This document shows positions 10,948-20,034 of a stretch of 64,000 nt of DNA, piece by piece; position 1 is the first letter of the stretch, and every line of letters starts with the position of its first letter. The notes beneath the pieces are model-generated. The model saw nothing but the letters and a program-made list of their open reading frames with translations. It was not told where the DNA came from and did not search any database. Both the position numbers and the translations under genes were made by a program. Source of the stretch: Apoderus coryli (lineage: Eukaryota > Arthropoda > Insecta > Coleoptera > Attelabidae); the NCBI GenBank assembly GCA_911728435.2, contig OU452207.1, positions 15,711,682 through 15,775,681 on the forward strand, read 5' to 3'.

Positions 10948-12681
10948 TTACTTACATACTAAAGAATACAAAATACTATTAGGGATTGGACCCTTATCTT
11001 TGTTTAGTGCTTTTGAATTATTCTTAATAATTTCCATACTTTCATAAGCGTCCAAATATTTCCAATTGCTAACAGATTTCAACAATCTTAAGTTACTAGA
11101 ATCTACTCTATGATTATTTTCAAACATATGTTCTGCTACACTAGACTTATCTAACCTACCATATCTTAAATGAGCAATATGCTCCTTAAATCTAACATTA
11201 AGTTTTCTTTTGGTTTGTCCTATATAAACTTTGTCACAATCCTTACAACTGATTTCATAAATGCCAGATTTTTCCGTCATCTCTACTTTATCTTTTGGAT
11301 TGCCCAACAGATTGCCTAGACGTGTACTAGATTGAAAAACAGTTTTAAAGCCAATGTCACTAAAAATCTTATTTAAACCGCGTGTAAATTTTGGAAGATA
11401 AGGGATCGAAATAAATTTGGAACTATCTTGACTTTCTCGGAAAGTTGTGGCATTATGAAGTGCATTTTTAAACTTATATTTTCTAATTAATTTATCAACT
11501 AAATTGTCATCATAACCATTAACTCTAGCCACCATTTTAATTGTGTTTTTCTCTGTATCGAAACGGTTTTTATTAAGGGGAAATTTCATTAATCTATGTA
11601 CAAGAAAATTTAGGCTGGCCATTTTGTGTTGGAAACAATGATTAGAGTCATTGGTTATATACCTGAATGTATTCGTACTTTTTCTATATATGTCACATTC
11701 CAATTTGTTTTCACTGTTTTTGATTACAAGTGTGTCCAGGAATGGAAGTCTACGATCTTTTTCTAATTCATAAGTGAATTTGATAGATGAGAAGCAATTA
11801 TTAAGTTGGGCAACAAAGTTATCAATTGTATCAACACTTGTATCAAAAACAGCAAACACATCGTCCACATATCTGATCCAAACTCTGGGAAAATATGAAA
11901 AATTGGTTTTCGCGGAGGCTTCAAAATAATTAATAAATAATTCAGCTAAAAAGGGGGATAAACAGCTACCCATAGCAGTGCCTTCATGTTGTTCATAGAA
12001 TTCATTATTATATTGGAAAATATTTTGGGACATACAAAGATTTGTAAGTGAAAGATATTCTTCTATTAATTCGGATGCGACATTATTCTTTGTAAGATAA
12101 TCTTGAAGATATTCGAGAGTTTTTGGAATAGGGACACTCGGAAACAGAGAAGATACGTCAAAAGACACAAGAACTTCATTGGGATTTAGAATAATGTTTT
12201 TAACTCTCTCAATAAATTCATATGAATTTTGGACGGAGTAAGATTCTAACGGATTGGATAATTTTTTGAATTGTTCGACTAACCATTTTGATATGTTATA
12301 AGTAGGAGAAGAAATAGCAGATACAATTGGTCTAACCGATTTCCCGGGTTTATGGATTTTGGGTAGACAATATAATTTAGAGATAGTTGGATTAGATATC
12401 TGTAACCTACGCTTCAGATTAGGAGTAACAAGGTTTTTGCATTTACTAAGAATTGATTTAACTTGTGTCGTCATCTTTGGCAAGGGATTCTTATTAAGTT
12501 TTCTATATGGACCACTTTCAATGAGCTGATCAACTCTTTCAAAGTAGTCCACTTTGTCCAAAACACAAGGTTTTGATTTAACTTGTGTCGTCATCTTTGG
12601 CAAGGGATTCTTATTAAGTTTTCTATATGGACCACTTTCAATGAGCTGATCAACTCTTTCAAAGTAGTCCACTTTGTCCAA
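10948..12681 (-). CDS. Penelope-like reverse transcriptase with GIY-YIG endonuclease (PLE-A, intact frame)
   Basis: 577-codon open frame for a Penelope-like retroelement protein. RT motifs run in order: PKIHKPGKSVRPI (about residue 110), FDVSSLFPSVP (about 175), GTAMGSCLSPFLAEL (about 235) and the catalytic RYVDDVFAVFD (about 270). The C-terminus carries a GIY-YIG nuclease: GIYEISC (about 473), a CxxC pair and VYIGQTKRKL, then RFKEH. The first 40 residues, MDKVDYFERVDQLIESGPYR onward, are repeated once in frame by the 120-bp duplication. Penelope proteins are usually longer at the N-terminus, so the protein is 5'-truncated, and the ATG used here is only the first methionine after the centre of the palindrome. 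No lesion interrupts this arm, in contrast to the right arm. Confidence 0.85.
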   Translation of the reverse strand: MDKVDYFERVDQLIESGPYRKLNKNPLPKMTTQVKSKPCVLDKVDYFERVDQLIESGPYRKLNKNPLPKMTTQVKSILSKCKNLVTPNLKRRLQISNPTISKLYCLPKIHKPGKSVRPIVSAISSPTYNISKWLVEQFKKLSNPLESYSVQNSYEFIERVKNIILNPNEVLVSFDVSSLFPSVPIPKTLEYLQDYLTKNNVASELIEEYLSLTNLCMSQNIFQYNNEFYEQHEGTAMGSCLSPFLAELFINYFEASAKTNFSYFPRVWIRYVDDVFAVFDTSVDTIDNFVAQLNNCFSSIKFTYELEKDRRLPFLDTLVIKNSENKLECDIYRKSTNTFRYITNDSNHCFQHKMASLNFLVHRLMKFPLNKNRFDTEKNTIKMVARVNGYDDNLVDKLIRKYKFKNALHNATTFRESQDSSKFISIPYLPKFTRGLNKIFSDIGFKTVFQSSTRLGNLLGNPKDKVEMTEKSGIYEISCKDCDKVYIGQTKRKLNVRFKEHIAHLRYGRLDKSSVAEHMFENNHRVDSSNLRLLKSVSNWKYLDAYESMEIIKNNSKALNKDKGPIPNSILYSLVCK

Positions 12682-12692
12682 AACACAAGGTT
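12453..12692. repeat. 120-bp tandem duplication (left arm)
   Basis: Two identical consecutive 120-bp units; for example the lines starting at 12481 and 12601 are the same over their length. The duplication keeps the frame (40 codons). The same duplication is present in mirror image on the right arm (about 12697-12930), so it predates or accompanied formation of the palindrome. Confidence 0.9.
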
Positions 12693-14421
12693 GTGATTTT
12701 GGACAAAGTGGACTACTTTGAAAGAGTTGATCAGCTCATTGAAAGTGGTCCATATAGAAAACTTAATAAGAATCCCTTGCCAAAGATGACGACACAAGTT
12801 AAATCAAAACCTTGTGTTTTGGACAAAGTGGACTACTTTGAAAGAGTTGATCAGCTCATTGAAAGTGGTCCATATAGAAAACTTAATAAGAATCCCTTGC
12901 CAAAGATGACGACACAAGTTAAATCAATTCTTAGTAAATGCAAAAACCTTGTTACTCCTAATCTGAAGCGTAGGTTACAGATATCTAATCCAACTATCTC
13001 TAAATTATATTGTCTACCCAAAATACATAAACCCGGGAAATCGGTTAGACCAATTGTATCTGCTATTTCTTCTCCTACTTATAACATATCAAAATGGTTA
13101 GTCGAACAATTCAAAAAATTATCCAATCCGTTAGAATCTTACTCCGTCCAAAATTCATATGAATTTATTGAGAGAGTTAAAAACATTATTCTAAATCCCA
13201 ATGAAGTTCTTGTGTCTTTTGACGTATCTTCTCTGTTTCCGAGTGTCCCTATTCCAAAAACTCTCGAATATCTTCAAGATTATCTTACAAAGAATAATGT
13301 CGCATCCGAATTAATAGAAGAATATCTTTCACTTACAAATCTTTGTATGTCCCAAAATATTTTCCAATATAATAATGAATTCTATGAACAACATGAAGGC
13401 ACTGCTATGGGTAGCTGTTTATCCCCCTTTTTAGCTGAATTATTTTGAAGCCTCCGCGAAAACCAATTTTTCATATTTTCCCAGAGTTTGGATCAGATAT
13501 GTGGACGATGTGTTTGCTGTTTTTGATACAAGTGTTGATACAATTGATAACTTTGTTGCCCAACTTAATAATTGCTTCTCATCTATCAAATTCACTTATG
13601 AATTAGAAAAAGATCGTAGACTTCCATTCCTGGACACACTTGTAATCAAAAACAGTGAAAACAAATTGGAATGTGACATATATAGAAAAAGTACGAATAC
13701 ATTCAGGTATATAACCAATGACTCTAATCATTGTTTCCAACACAAAATGGCCAGCCTAAATTTTCTTGTACATAGATTAATGAAATTTCCCCTTAATAAA
13801 AACCGTTTCGATACAGAGAAAAACACAATTAAAATGGTGGCTAGAGTTAATGGTTATGATGACAATTTAGTTGATAAATTAATTAGAAAATATAAGTTTA
13901 AAAATGCACTTCATAATGCCACAACTTTCCGAGAAAGTCAAGATAGTTCCAAATTTATTTCGATCCCTTATCTTCCAAAATTTACACGCGGTTTAAATAA
14001 GATTTTTAGTGACATTGGCTTTAAAACTGTTTTTCAATCTAGTACACGTCTAGGCAATCTGTTGGGCAATCCAAAAGATAAAGTAGAGATGACGGAAAAA
14101 TCTGGCATTTATGAAATCAGTTGTAAGGATTGTGACAAAGTTTATATAGGACAAACCAAAAGAAAACTTAATGTTAGATTTAAGGAGCATATTGCTCATT
14201 TAAGATATGGTAGGTTAGATAAGTCTAGTGTAGCAGAACATATGTTTGAAAATAATCATAGAGTAGATTCTAGTAACTTAAGATTGTTGAAATCTGTTAG
14301 CAATTGGAAATATTTGGACGCTTATGAAAGTATGGAAATTATTAAGAATAATTCAAAAGCACTAAACAAAGATAAGGGTCCAATCCCTAATAGTATTTTG
14401 TATTCTTTAGTATGTAAGTAA
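12693..14421 (+). pseudogene. Penelope-like RT with GIY-YIG (PLE-A right arm), frameshifted
   Basis: Mirror copy of the left-arm gene on the plus strand. It reads without change through the duplicated N-terminal block and RT motifs up to FLAELF at 13447. There, 11 bp present in the left arm are missing between short ATTATTT direct repeats, which puts a stop at 13446-13448. The original frame resumes at 13453 (IRYVDDVFAVFD) and runs through the GIY-YIG domain to the stop at 14421. Apart from this deletion I saw no differences between the arms, so the duplication is recent or the arms are kept alike. Confidence 0.9.
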
Positions 14422-14637
14422 TTAATATATGTTGACGTATGTACCGCCCTCTCATTGGTTGCGCGGCGACCAATCAGAGCGCGTATCTGTGGTATTTGAA
14501 TAGTATATAAGCTGTAATATATTTAGTAGTAGTTTAGTTTTAATTCTCTCCTGAGGATGCTAACATTGTTAGCGAAACGCGCGTCGAGATTTAAAAAGAA
14601 GTGTTTTGGTGAAGTGGTAAAACGACTGTCAGTTTAG
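12697..14637 (+). mobile_element. PLE-A right arm of the palindrome
   Basis: Reverse complement of 10731-12683, with a 13-bp centre at 12684-12696 that is itself nearly palindromic (CACAAGGTTGTG). The right arm ends CTGTCAGTTTAG, then 33 bp not found on the left arm (14638-14670), then the second copy of AAATGTTAATGA at 14671. The extra bases may be filler added at integration or sequence lost from the left end. Confidence 0.85.
14547..14589 (+). ncRNA. Hammerhead ribozyme motif, PLE-A right arm
   Basis: UCUC, CUGAGGA, stem II GCUAAC/GUUAGC (6 bp, loop AUU), GAA, ACG/CGU mini stem III, cleavage after GUC, then GAGA closing stem I with UCUC. All core positions fit the hammerhead consensus CUGANGA...GAA(A)...UH. 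It lies downstream of the RT/GIY-YIG ORF, about 125 bp past its stop. Confidence 0.75.
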
Positions 14638-14670
14638 TGTTCTACGCCAAAGGTTCTACTCATCGATTAT

Positions 14671-15489
14671 AAATGTTAATGAATCAAAAAATGTGAGGCA
14701 ATCAAATTCCAATTGATCATTAACGCAGTTAATATTTGGATCATTCTTGATGTTGTTAATCTCCAATGCCTCGAGGATATTAAGTAAAGTGCTCTTAGGA
14801 CAGGAATGTAACATTTTAAAGTTTTGTTCAATGTCAAATACATGATTGGAATTAACGATGTGATTTGCAAAAGCCGAGTTACTATTAATGTCATTCTGGT
14901 CGACATCTCTACCTCTTTGTATGATTCTAAGGTGCTCATTAAGGCGGATTTCAAAAGATCTACCTGTTTGACCTATATATGTTGTTGAGCAACTGGGATT
15001 ACCACAGTTAATTTGATATACTCCAGTCTTTTTCATAAGAGGGATTGTACTTTTACTGTTATTCAAAAATGAGTTAATGGTATGTTTAGTGCGAAAACAG
15101 ATGTTGATATTATTATTCATGAACACTTTCTTAATGTGTAATAGGAAAGGAGCAGTGTATGTAATAGGGTAAAATTTAGTGGGGGTATTAGTTTTTGGAG
15201 GGATGAGGGCATGGAAAATATGTTTAAAAATGTATGTAAAATAAATTTTGTTAATTAAAGTTTTTGGGTAAGAAGAAATATGGTAAATCCATGACAATTC
15301 TCTATTAAAATCATCTGTGGACAATGGTACATTGAATAAGCGATAGAAAAGAGAGTGGAATGTTGCCATTTTGTGAGATGGAGGATGATTAGAGTTAAAT
15401 GGAATGATCGAATCAGTAGCGGTCGGTTTGTGATAAATGGAGAATGAAACACCTGAATCAGATCTATGTAATAGAAGACCTAAATTTTT
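14671..15489 (-). pseudogene. PLE-B protein C-terminus with GIY-YIG, 5'-truncated
   Basis: Minus-strand fragment of a second, different Penelope-like protein. It starts at the Copia junction near 15489 and reads through SIYHKPTATDS, the HKMATFHSL segment typical of the region after the RT core, and a GIY-YIG nuclease (TGVYQINC, CSTTYIGQTGRSFEIRLNEH). It has no RT core because it is 5'-truncated. The frame is open to LTF at about 14671, where PLE-A is inserted; apparent residues beyond that come from PLE-A filler. An ORF that seems to start at 15600 fuses the Copia protease active site to this fragment; that fusion is an insertion artefact. Confidence 0.8.
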
Positions 15490-16306
15490 TTCTATATCTG
15501 ACATATATTCTAATTTCTCAGTAAGTAAATTTTGTGTAGCTCCAGACTCCAGAATAAAAATATGTTCATCATTAATATCTACCATATTGTTTAAAGCCAA
15601 AAATGAAATTTTCTCACCTGCATTTTCATATGCTCTTACTTATGTATTAGAATTATTACCTCTACCACGACCTAATCCGCTTCTACTTCCCTTACTAAAG
15701 TCGCCTCTTGAATTACCACGATTATAATTCAAATATCGCTGCTTACACGCTGACGCTTTGTGACCTGCTTTACCGCATTTTTAACAAACAATTTGAGCCT
15801 TGAACATTGTTTCTCCTTCTTGCTTCGTTTGCCTTTTACCCATAACTTTCATTTCTTCATCGAAAAGTCGAGATTTTAACGTCTCAATTGCTGTTATTAC
15901 TGTGTCGTATTGTTCATTTATAGATAACACGAGATGGCCAATTTTATCACTTTCATCCATCTTCGCACCAACATTTTCTAAATCTCTTACCAACTTATCG
16001 AAATTATGGAAATGATCTTCTAATTTTTCATTCCTTTTTAATTTTAATGTTAACAATTTCTTCTTCATCGTGAGCTTTGTAAATACACTTTTTCTTTCAA
16101 ACACATTTTCTAAACTTACTATCATTTGTTTTTGCATCTTTAAGTAAATATTCTTTCTTGTTTTCATCTACAATGCTATCAAAATCTTCATCCAAAACAC
16201 TGTTTACGCCTTTTTCTTCTAACAAGACAAATACTCTGAATTTCCAATTACTAAAATTGGTACTTGTCAATTGAGGCAAATTTACTGTCAGTGAAGACAT
16301 CTTCAA
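15490..16306 (-). pseudogene. Copia-1 gag and protease N-terminus
   Basis: Begins at 16306 with a Copia gag: LPQLTSTNFSNWKFRV followed by the helical gag body (LKRNEKLEDHFHNFDKLVRDLE, here in pieces). The frame breaks near 16110. A CCHC zinc knuckle with the KCGKAGH core follows an in-frame stop near 15780, then an arginine/glycine/serine-rich linker. The protease active site reads HIFILESGATQN (E where D is usual, so the catalytic Asp appears mutated) at about 15555. The frame is cut at about 15489 by PLE-B and resumes at 9481. Confidence 0.8.
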
Positions 16307-16363
16307 TTTTATATATTAAAAAATTTTACACAAATGCTAGTTTTTCTTCAACAGAACGCTGTG

Positions 16364-16380
16364 TCTGGGCCCATAACCAT
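16364..16380 (-). promoter_or_regulatory. Copia-1 primer binding site
   Basis: Minus strand ATGGTTATGGGCCCAGA directly after the LTR. It matches the initiator-methionine half-tRNA type of primer site used by Copia elements, and the same word follows the 5' LTR of Copia-2 at 52399. Confidence 0.8.
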
Positions 16381-16548
16381 GTAAAATAATAACTAACTAG
16401 TATTTGATTAATAAATATTTAATTAACAGCTATAAACTTCATCAGAACGATTCTATAAATTGTATTACAAAAATTCTTCTACTAACTAATAATTAATTTC
16501 TATCTCTATGGATACTTAAAATATATACAGAGTATAATATTTCCAACA
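16380..16548 (-). repeat. Copia-1 5' LTR
   Basis: Minus-strand segment of about 169 bp that starts TGTTGGAAATATTATAC and ends TTTTACA at the primer site. No second copy remains because the 3' end of the element is lost at 7278, so the left boundary rests on the TGTT start alone. Confidence 0.6.
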
Positions 16549-16790
16549 TGCATTTGACGCACAATGTCATTGAAACTTCATACAACCGTATCTTCCTCTT
16601 CCTCCTTTACAACCTAATCATAACTGAAAATCCTACCTCGCTTTTCATACCATACACATTATCAAATATAATGAATTTGACGCTTAATAAACATTACATC
16701 ATTAACACACATATAATAGCAATATACCACACACACAATCATTATGTTATAGATATAGATGATGTTTAAATTCCATGCCCAGTTTGACTC
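16549..16790. other. Unassigned flank between Copia-1 and a PLE tail
   Basis: AT-rich with short ORFs only. I see no motif. TGCAT directly outside the LTR could be half of a target duplication, but the other half is lost. Confidence 0.4.
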
Positions 16791-16799
16791 TATCTTTAT

Positions 16800-16935
16800 A
16801 AATATTGCGTAACTATGTATGTTAAGCCACTGATGATGGAATGATATTCCGGAACATGTCTGGCTGATGTATCCTTTTCAAGATTTGAACATATATCAAT
16901 AATATTTTTGTGGAGTAGACGTTGTTTGATTGAAA
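16800..16935 (+). mobile_element. PLE tail fragment with hammerhead
   Basis: Holds a hammerhead motif and, 54 bp after it, the TTTGTGGAGTAGACG word shared with PLE-B (9.5 kb) and the tails at 26.3 and 48.8 kb. It is a short terminal piece of the same Penelope-like family, without coding sequence. Confidence 0.6.
16826..16864 (+). ncRNA. Degraded hammerhead ribozyme motif
   Basis: Stem I GCCA/UGGC, CUGAUGA, stem II GGAAU/AUUCC, then GGA instead of GAA before ACAUGU and the C cleavage position. The substitution in the invariant GAA predicts loss of activity. Confidence 0.5.
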
Positions 16936-17207
16936 ATATCAAAACATTTGCTGCGACTCTATATATTTTAACCAGAAATAATTGAATTATCGCTTGCCTC
17001 AATATTTAAATTGCAAAATTAAAACAAACGCGCATAAAACCGTTAACGTTCTGCTTTCTGTTTTATTGTTACTGGCGATCTTAGCGGTACTAAGATGGAT
17101 GGATGTGTCTGGCAACTTTTTACCAGTATCATCTCAGTTGTTGCAGAGTGCAGTGTTAGTTTAGTGTTGATTTTTTTATATTCTAAAAGATTCAGTTACA
17201 TTTAGAT

Positions 17208-18781
17208 ATGAGTGGAAGATATTTGACTGATCGCGAACTGGAAGAAGCTCTATATGAGGATGACGATGATTTGTGTAGGGATTACATAGACGCAGATTTG
17301 GAGAGCTCAGACGAAGAATCCGAAGTCGACCAATGTGAACAAGAACATCAGGATCGATTTTTTGAAGAAACAGAAAATGAGTCATCTTGTAAGTAACTAA
17401 ATAGATGGTTTCAAAAAACTATAAAAGTATGCTATATTGGTATGGCAAATACTTGACAGGGGTTATATCCTAAATGTTTTTGTATTCTTTTAGCTCCAAA
17501 TTCTCAGTTGGAGCAGCACGAATCTGAAGAAACCATGAATGAGGATTCAGCCGAAGAAAGTAGTGATATGGAGGGAAATAATGATGGTTGGTACATTTAT
17601 TCTCAAAATGTTTTAGTAGTACTTTTGATTGTTTTTTAGACACTACAACAAGACGTCGTCCACGACCTAAATGTATAGTAAATCAAACCAATTCTGACAT
17701 GATTTCTGTATCAGACCTGACATGAAAACCTAAACCCATTACTCGACGAAGGCAAATAGCTGCCAATGTAATGAGAGAAGAACCAGGTCTAAAACACGGA
17801 ATAAATCCTAAGAGGCCGATTGAAGCGTTCCGACTCTTTTTCGATGATGATATCATTGATTTTATTTTGCAATATACGAATGAGAAACTAGCCCTTGTAA
17901 AAGAAAGCACTCCGCGATCTTCTTTCATACAAAAAACAAAGAGGTTTTGAAAAAGATGAAATATTAGGATACATGGGATTTTTGATAACAGCAGGTGCTT
18001 ATAAGCAAAATAAAGATCCACTTATCGACTTATTCAAGAGAATTTGCCAATTTACAGGGCTACGTTTTCACATTGTCGTGTCCAACTACTCCAAAAATGT
18101 ATGAGGTTTGATGACCAAGCTACTCGAGGTATTCGTAAAGAATATGACAACTTTGCTGCAGCAAGAGATATATGGAAGCAAGTCACAAGCAAATTTCCAG
18201 ACTTTTTGGCTGCTTCAGAGTCAGTTGCAATAGACGAGGAGCTTATAATCTTTCATGCAAGATGCAAGTTTCGTTTATATATTCCTACAAAACCTGGTAA
18301 ATACGGAATTGAAGCTAATGTGCTCTGTGATTCAGAAAATTACTATTGTTTTGCTGCAGAACCATACGCTGGAAAAGTAATAAATCAGTCCAAAGATTAC
18401 AATAGTGGTCCGGAAGTTGTAAAACGTCTTGTAGCATTAGCAAAATTGCATAACAGTAACAACATCACAATGGACAGAAAATTTACATCTCTCCCAACAG
18501 CAAATGCTTTGTTGGATCAAAATCTAGTGGGAACGATGATGAGTAACAGAAAACACGTCCCACCAGAACTTAGACCACAATCTTTGAAGGATGCAACCCC
18601 TGGCACAATTCGCTTTGCTTTTTGCGACCGGGAGACACTTGTAAGTTATGTGCCCAAAAAGAAGAAGGTCGTCACTGTGCTTTCTACACAACATCACAAC
18701 ATGCAAGTGCAAAATGACAAGCCAGAAATGATTTTGTACTATAACTCCACCAAAGCTACTATACGCTTGATAAATGTGTAA
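17208..18781 (+). pseudogene. piggyBac-like transposase with two introns, decayed
   Basis: Exon 1 starts at 17208 with an acidic N-terminal domain (LTDRELEEALYEDDDD). A GTAAGT...TTTTAG intron (17389-17493) and a second GTTGGT...TTTTAG intron (17587-17639) can be removed to join the frame. Exon 3 carries an in-frame TGA near 17725 and further breaks near 17945-18045. The DDE domain then shows PIYRATFSHCR and MRFDDQATR, the first catalytic Asp in VAIDEELI and the second in NITMDRKFTSL. The third block is degraded (YYNSTKATIRL, lacking the GGVD motif with its Asp), and the protein ends there at 18781 without the cysteine-rich tail. I could not identify TTAA-flanked ends. Confidence 0.8.
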
Positions 18782-19100
18782 AAGGATATATTGTATTTTG
18801 CGAATCGGGCTTTTCCAATCCACTGAATTTTCTTTAATTTGTTGTAGATTTTTGTGTATGATGTTGTTTACTTTATTATAAATATAATTATTGATGTATC
18901 AATAATTATTATTAATGGTTTTAAATAAATTTTATTTTTGAAAAACTTATTCTAATATTACATCAAAATGATTACATGATAATATTTTTTTTAAAGTCTC
19001 GTTTCTATAGTAACAGAAAATAAAACTGTAAAAAGAGTAAACTGATGAATTATCAGTATAACACGTAGGTACCTTATACAGGGACGTAACTATTCTAAAC
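18782..19100. other. Spacer and BEL-1 3' LTR start
   Basis: AT-rich. On the minus strand a purine-rich stretch around GGCGGGC (about 19107-19115) precedes TGTTTAGAATAG at 19101, which fits a polypurine tract followed by the start of the BEL-1 3' LTR. The other end of that LTR is not clear. Confidence 0.45.
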
Positions 19101-19170
19101 ATATCGCCCGCCTTGAAAGGCTTGACTTTCAAACAAAATTCAAGTATTTTTATAAACATAAAAACGAATG

Positions 19171-20034
19171 TCAATCTTTATTCACTGGTAACACACACAC
19201 TTTTGTTAGTGGACGTTTGAAAACACCATTTATAGTTTTTATGTCGACTACTCGGATTACACCATCTTTACCAGGATAAACGTTGCTGATGCGACCAATT
19301 TTCCAATCCAATGGAGCAGTATTTTCTTCTTTTACAATCACCATCGTACCAACTTTTATATTTGGTGAAGATTTCAACCATTTGGAGCGTTCTTGCAGAC
19401 TACATAAATACTGAGTGGACCACGCCTTCCAAAAGTGTTGTAAATGCTGTTGCAATTGATTATATAGCGATAATCTATTTACCACTATGTTTTTTACGTC
19501 TGTTTGAGGCAGTGCAGTAAGTGATTCGCCAATAAGAAAATGAGCAGGAGTTAAAATTTGGAAATCATTAGGATCATTAGAAAAAGGCAGAAGAGGCCTT
19601 GAATTTAATACAGCCTCTATTTGAGTAAAAATAGTATTTAGACCCTCATAAGTTAAATGTACGTTTTTCAAGATTCTTTTTAGATGATATTTTATAGATT
19701 TGACTGATGCTTCCCAAAGACCCCCAAAATTTGGATCATAAGGAGGAGAAAAATGCCAATTAATATTATTTATTGATATATATTCATTGAATTTTGAATC
19801 ATTTTTAACATTTTTGAATACTGGTTTTAGCTCTCTTTCAGCTCTAATAAAATTTGACCCATTGTCTGTGAAAATATCACTACAGATGCCTCGACGTGAA
19901 ATAAATCTTTTAAGACTGTTTAAAAAGGAATCTGTGGAGAGATCTCCAACTAATTCTAAATGTACAGGCTTTGTAACAAAGCAAACATAGACACATAAAT
20001 AATATTTTACCAAAGTTTCTTTTCGTAATTTACT
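19171..20034 (-). pseudogene. BEL-1 integrase core and C-terminus
   Basis: Minus-strand BEL/Pao integrase. It reads KLRKETLVKYYLCVYVC, PVHLELVGDLSTDSF, RRGICSDIFTDNGSNF (catalytic Asp) and PPYDPNFGGLWEASVK (catalytic Glu). The BEL-typical ILNSRPL, TPAHFLIGESL and the WSTQYLCSLQERSKW C-terminal segment follow, with the end PLTKVCVLPV at 19171. The last acidic residue of the DDE triad is in place, so this part is intact. It is separated from the rest of the element by the solo LTR at 20035-21860. Confidence 0.88.

Larger units (their letters stand above)
10731..12683 (-). mobile_element. PLE-A left arm of a palindromic Penelope-like element
   Basis: The left arm is almost exactly the reverse complement of 12697-14637. 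It holds the intact RT/GIY-YIG ORF (10948-12681), a hammerhead at 10780-10824 and the CTAAACTGACAG terminus, all read towards the left. It begins right after the target word AAATGTTAATGA. The arm is 5'-truncated within the RT region, and its innermost 120 bp are tandemly doubled. Head-to-head 5'-truncated copies are a known Penelope insertion outcome. Confidence 0.85.

Noticed and set aside
14656..15600. 314-codon ORF joining a Copia protease active site to a GIY-YIG domain
   Set aside because: The join falls at the PLE-B target duplication, so it is an insertion artefact rather than a true fusion protein.
16975..17005. Similarity of the flank of the PLE tail at 17.0 kb to the relic flank at 48.8 kb (CCTCAATATTTA-like)
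   Set aside because: Only about 15 bp agree and no coding similarity extends from it; probably chance.
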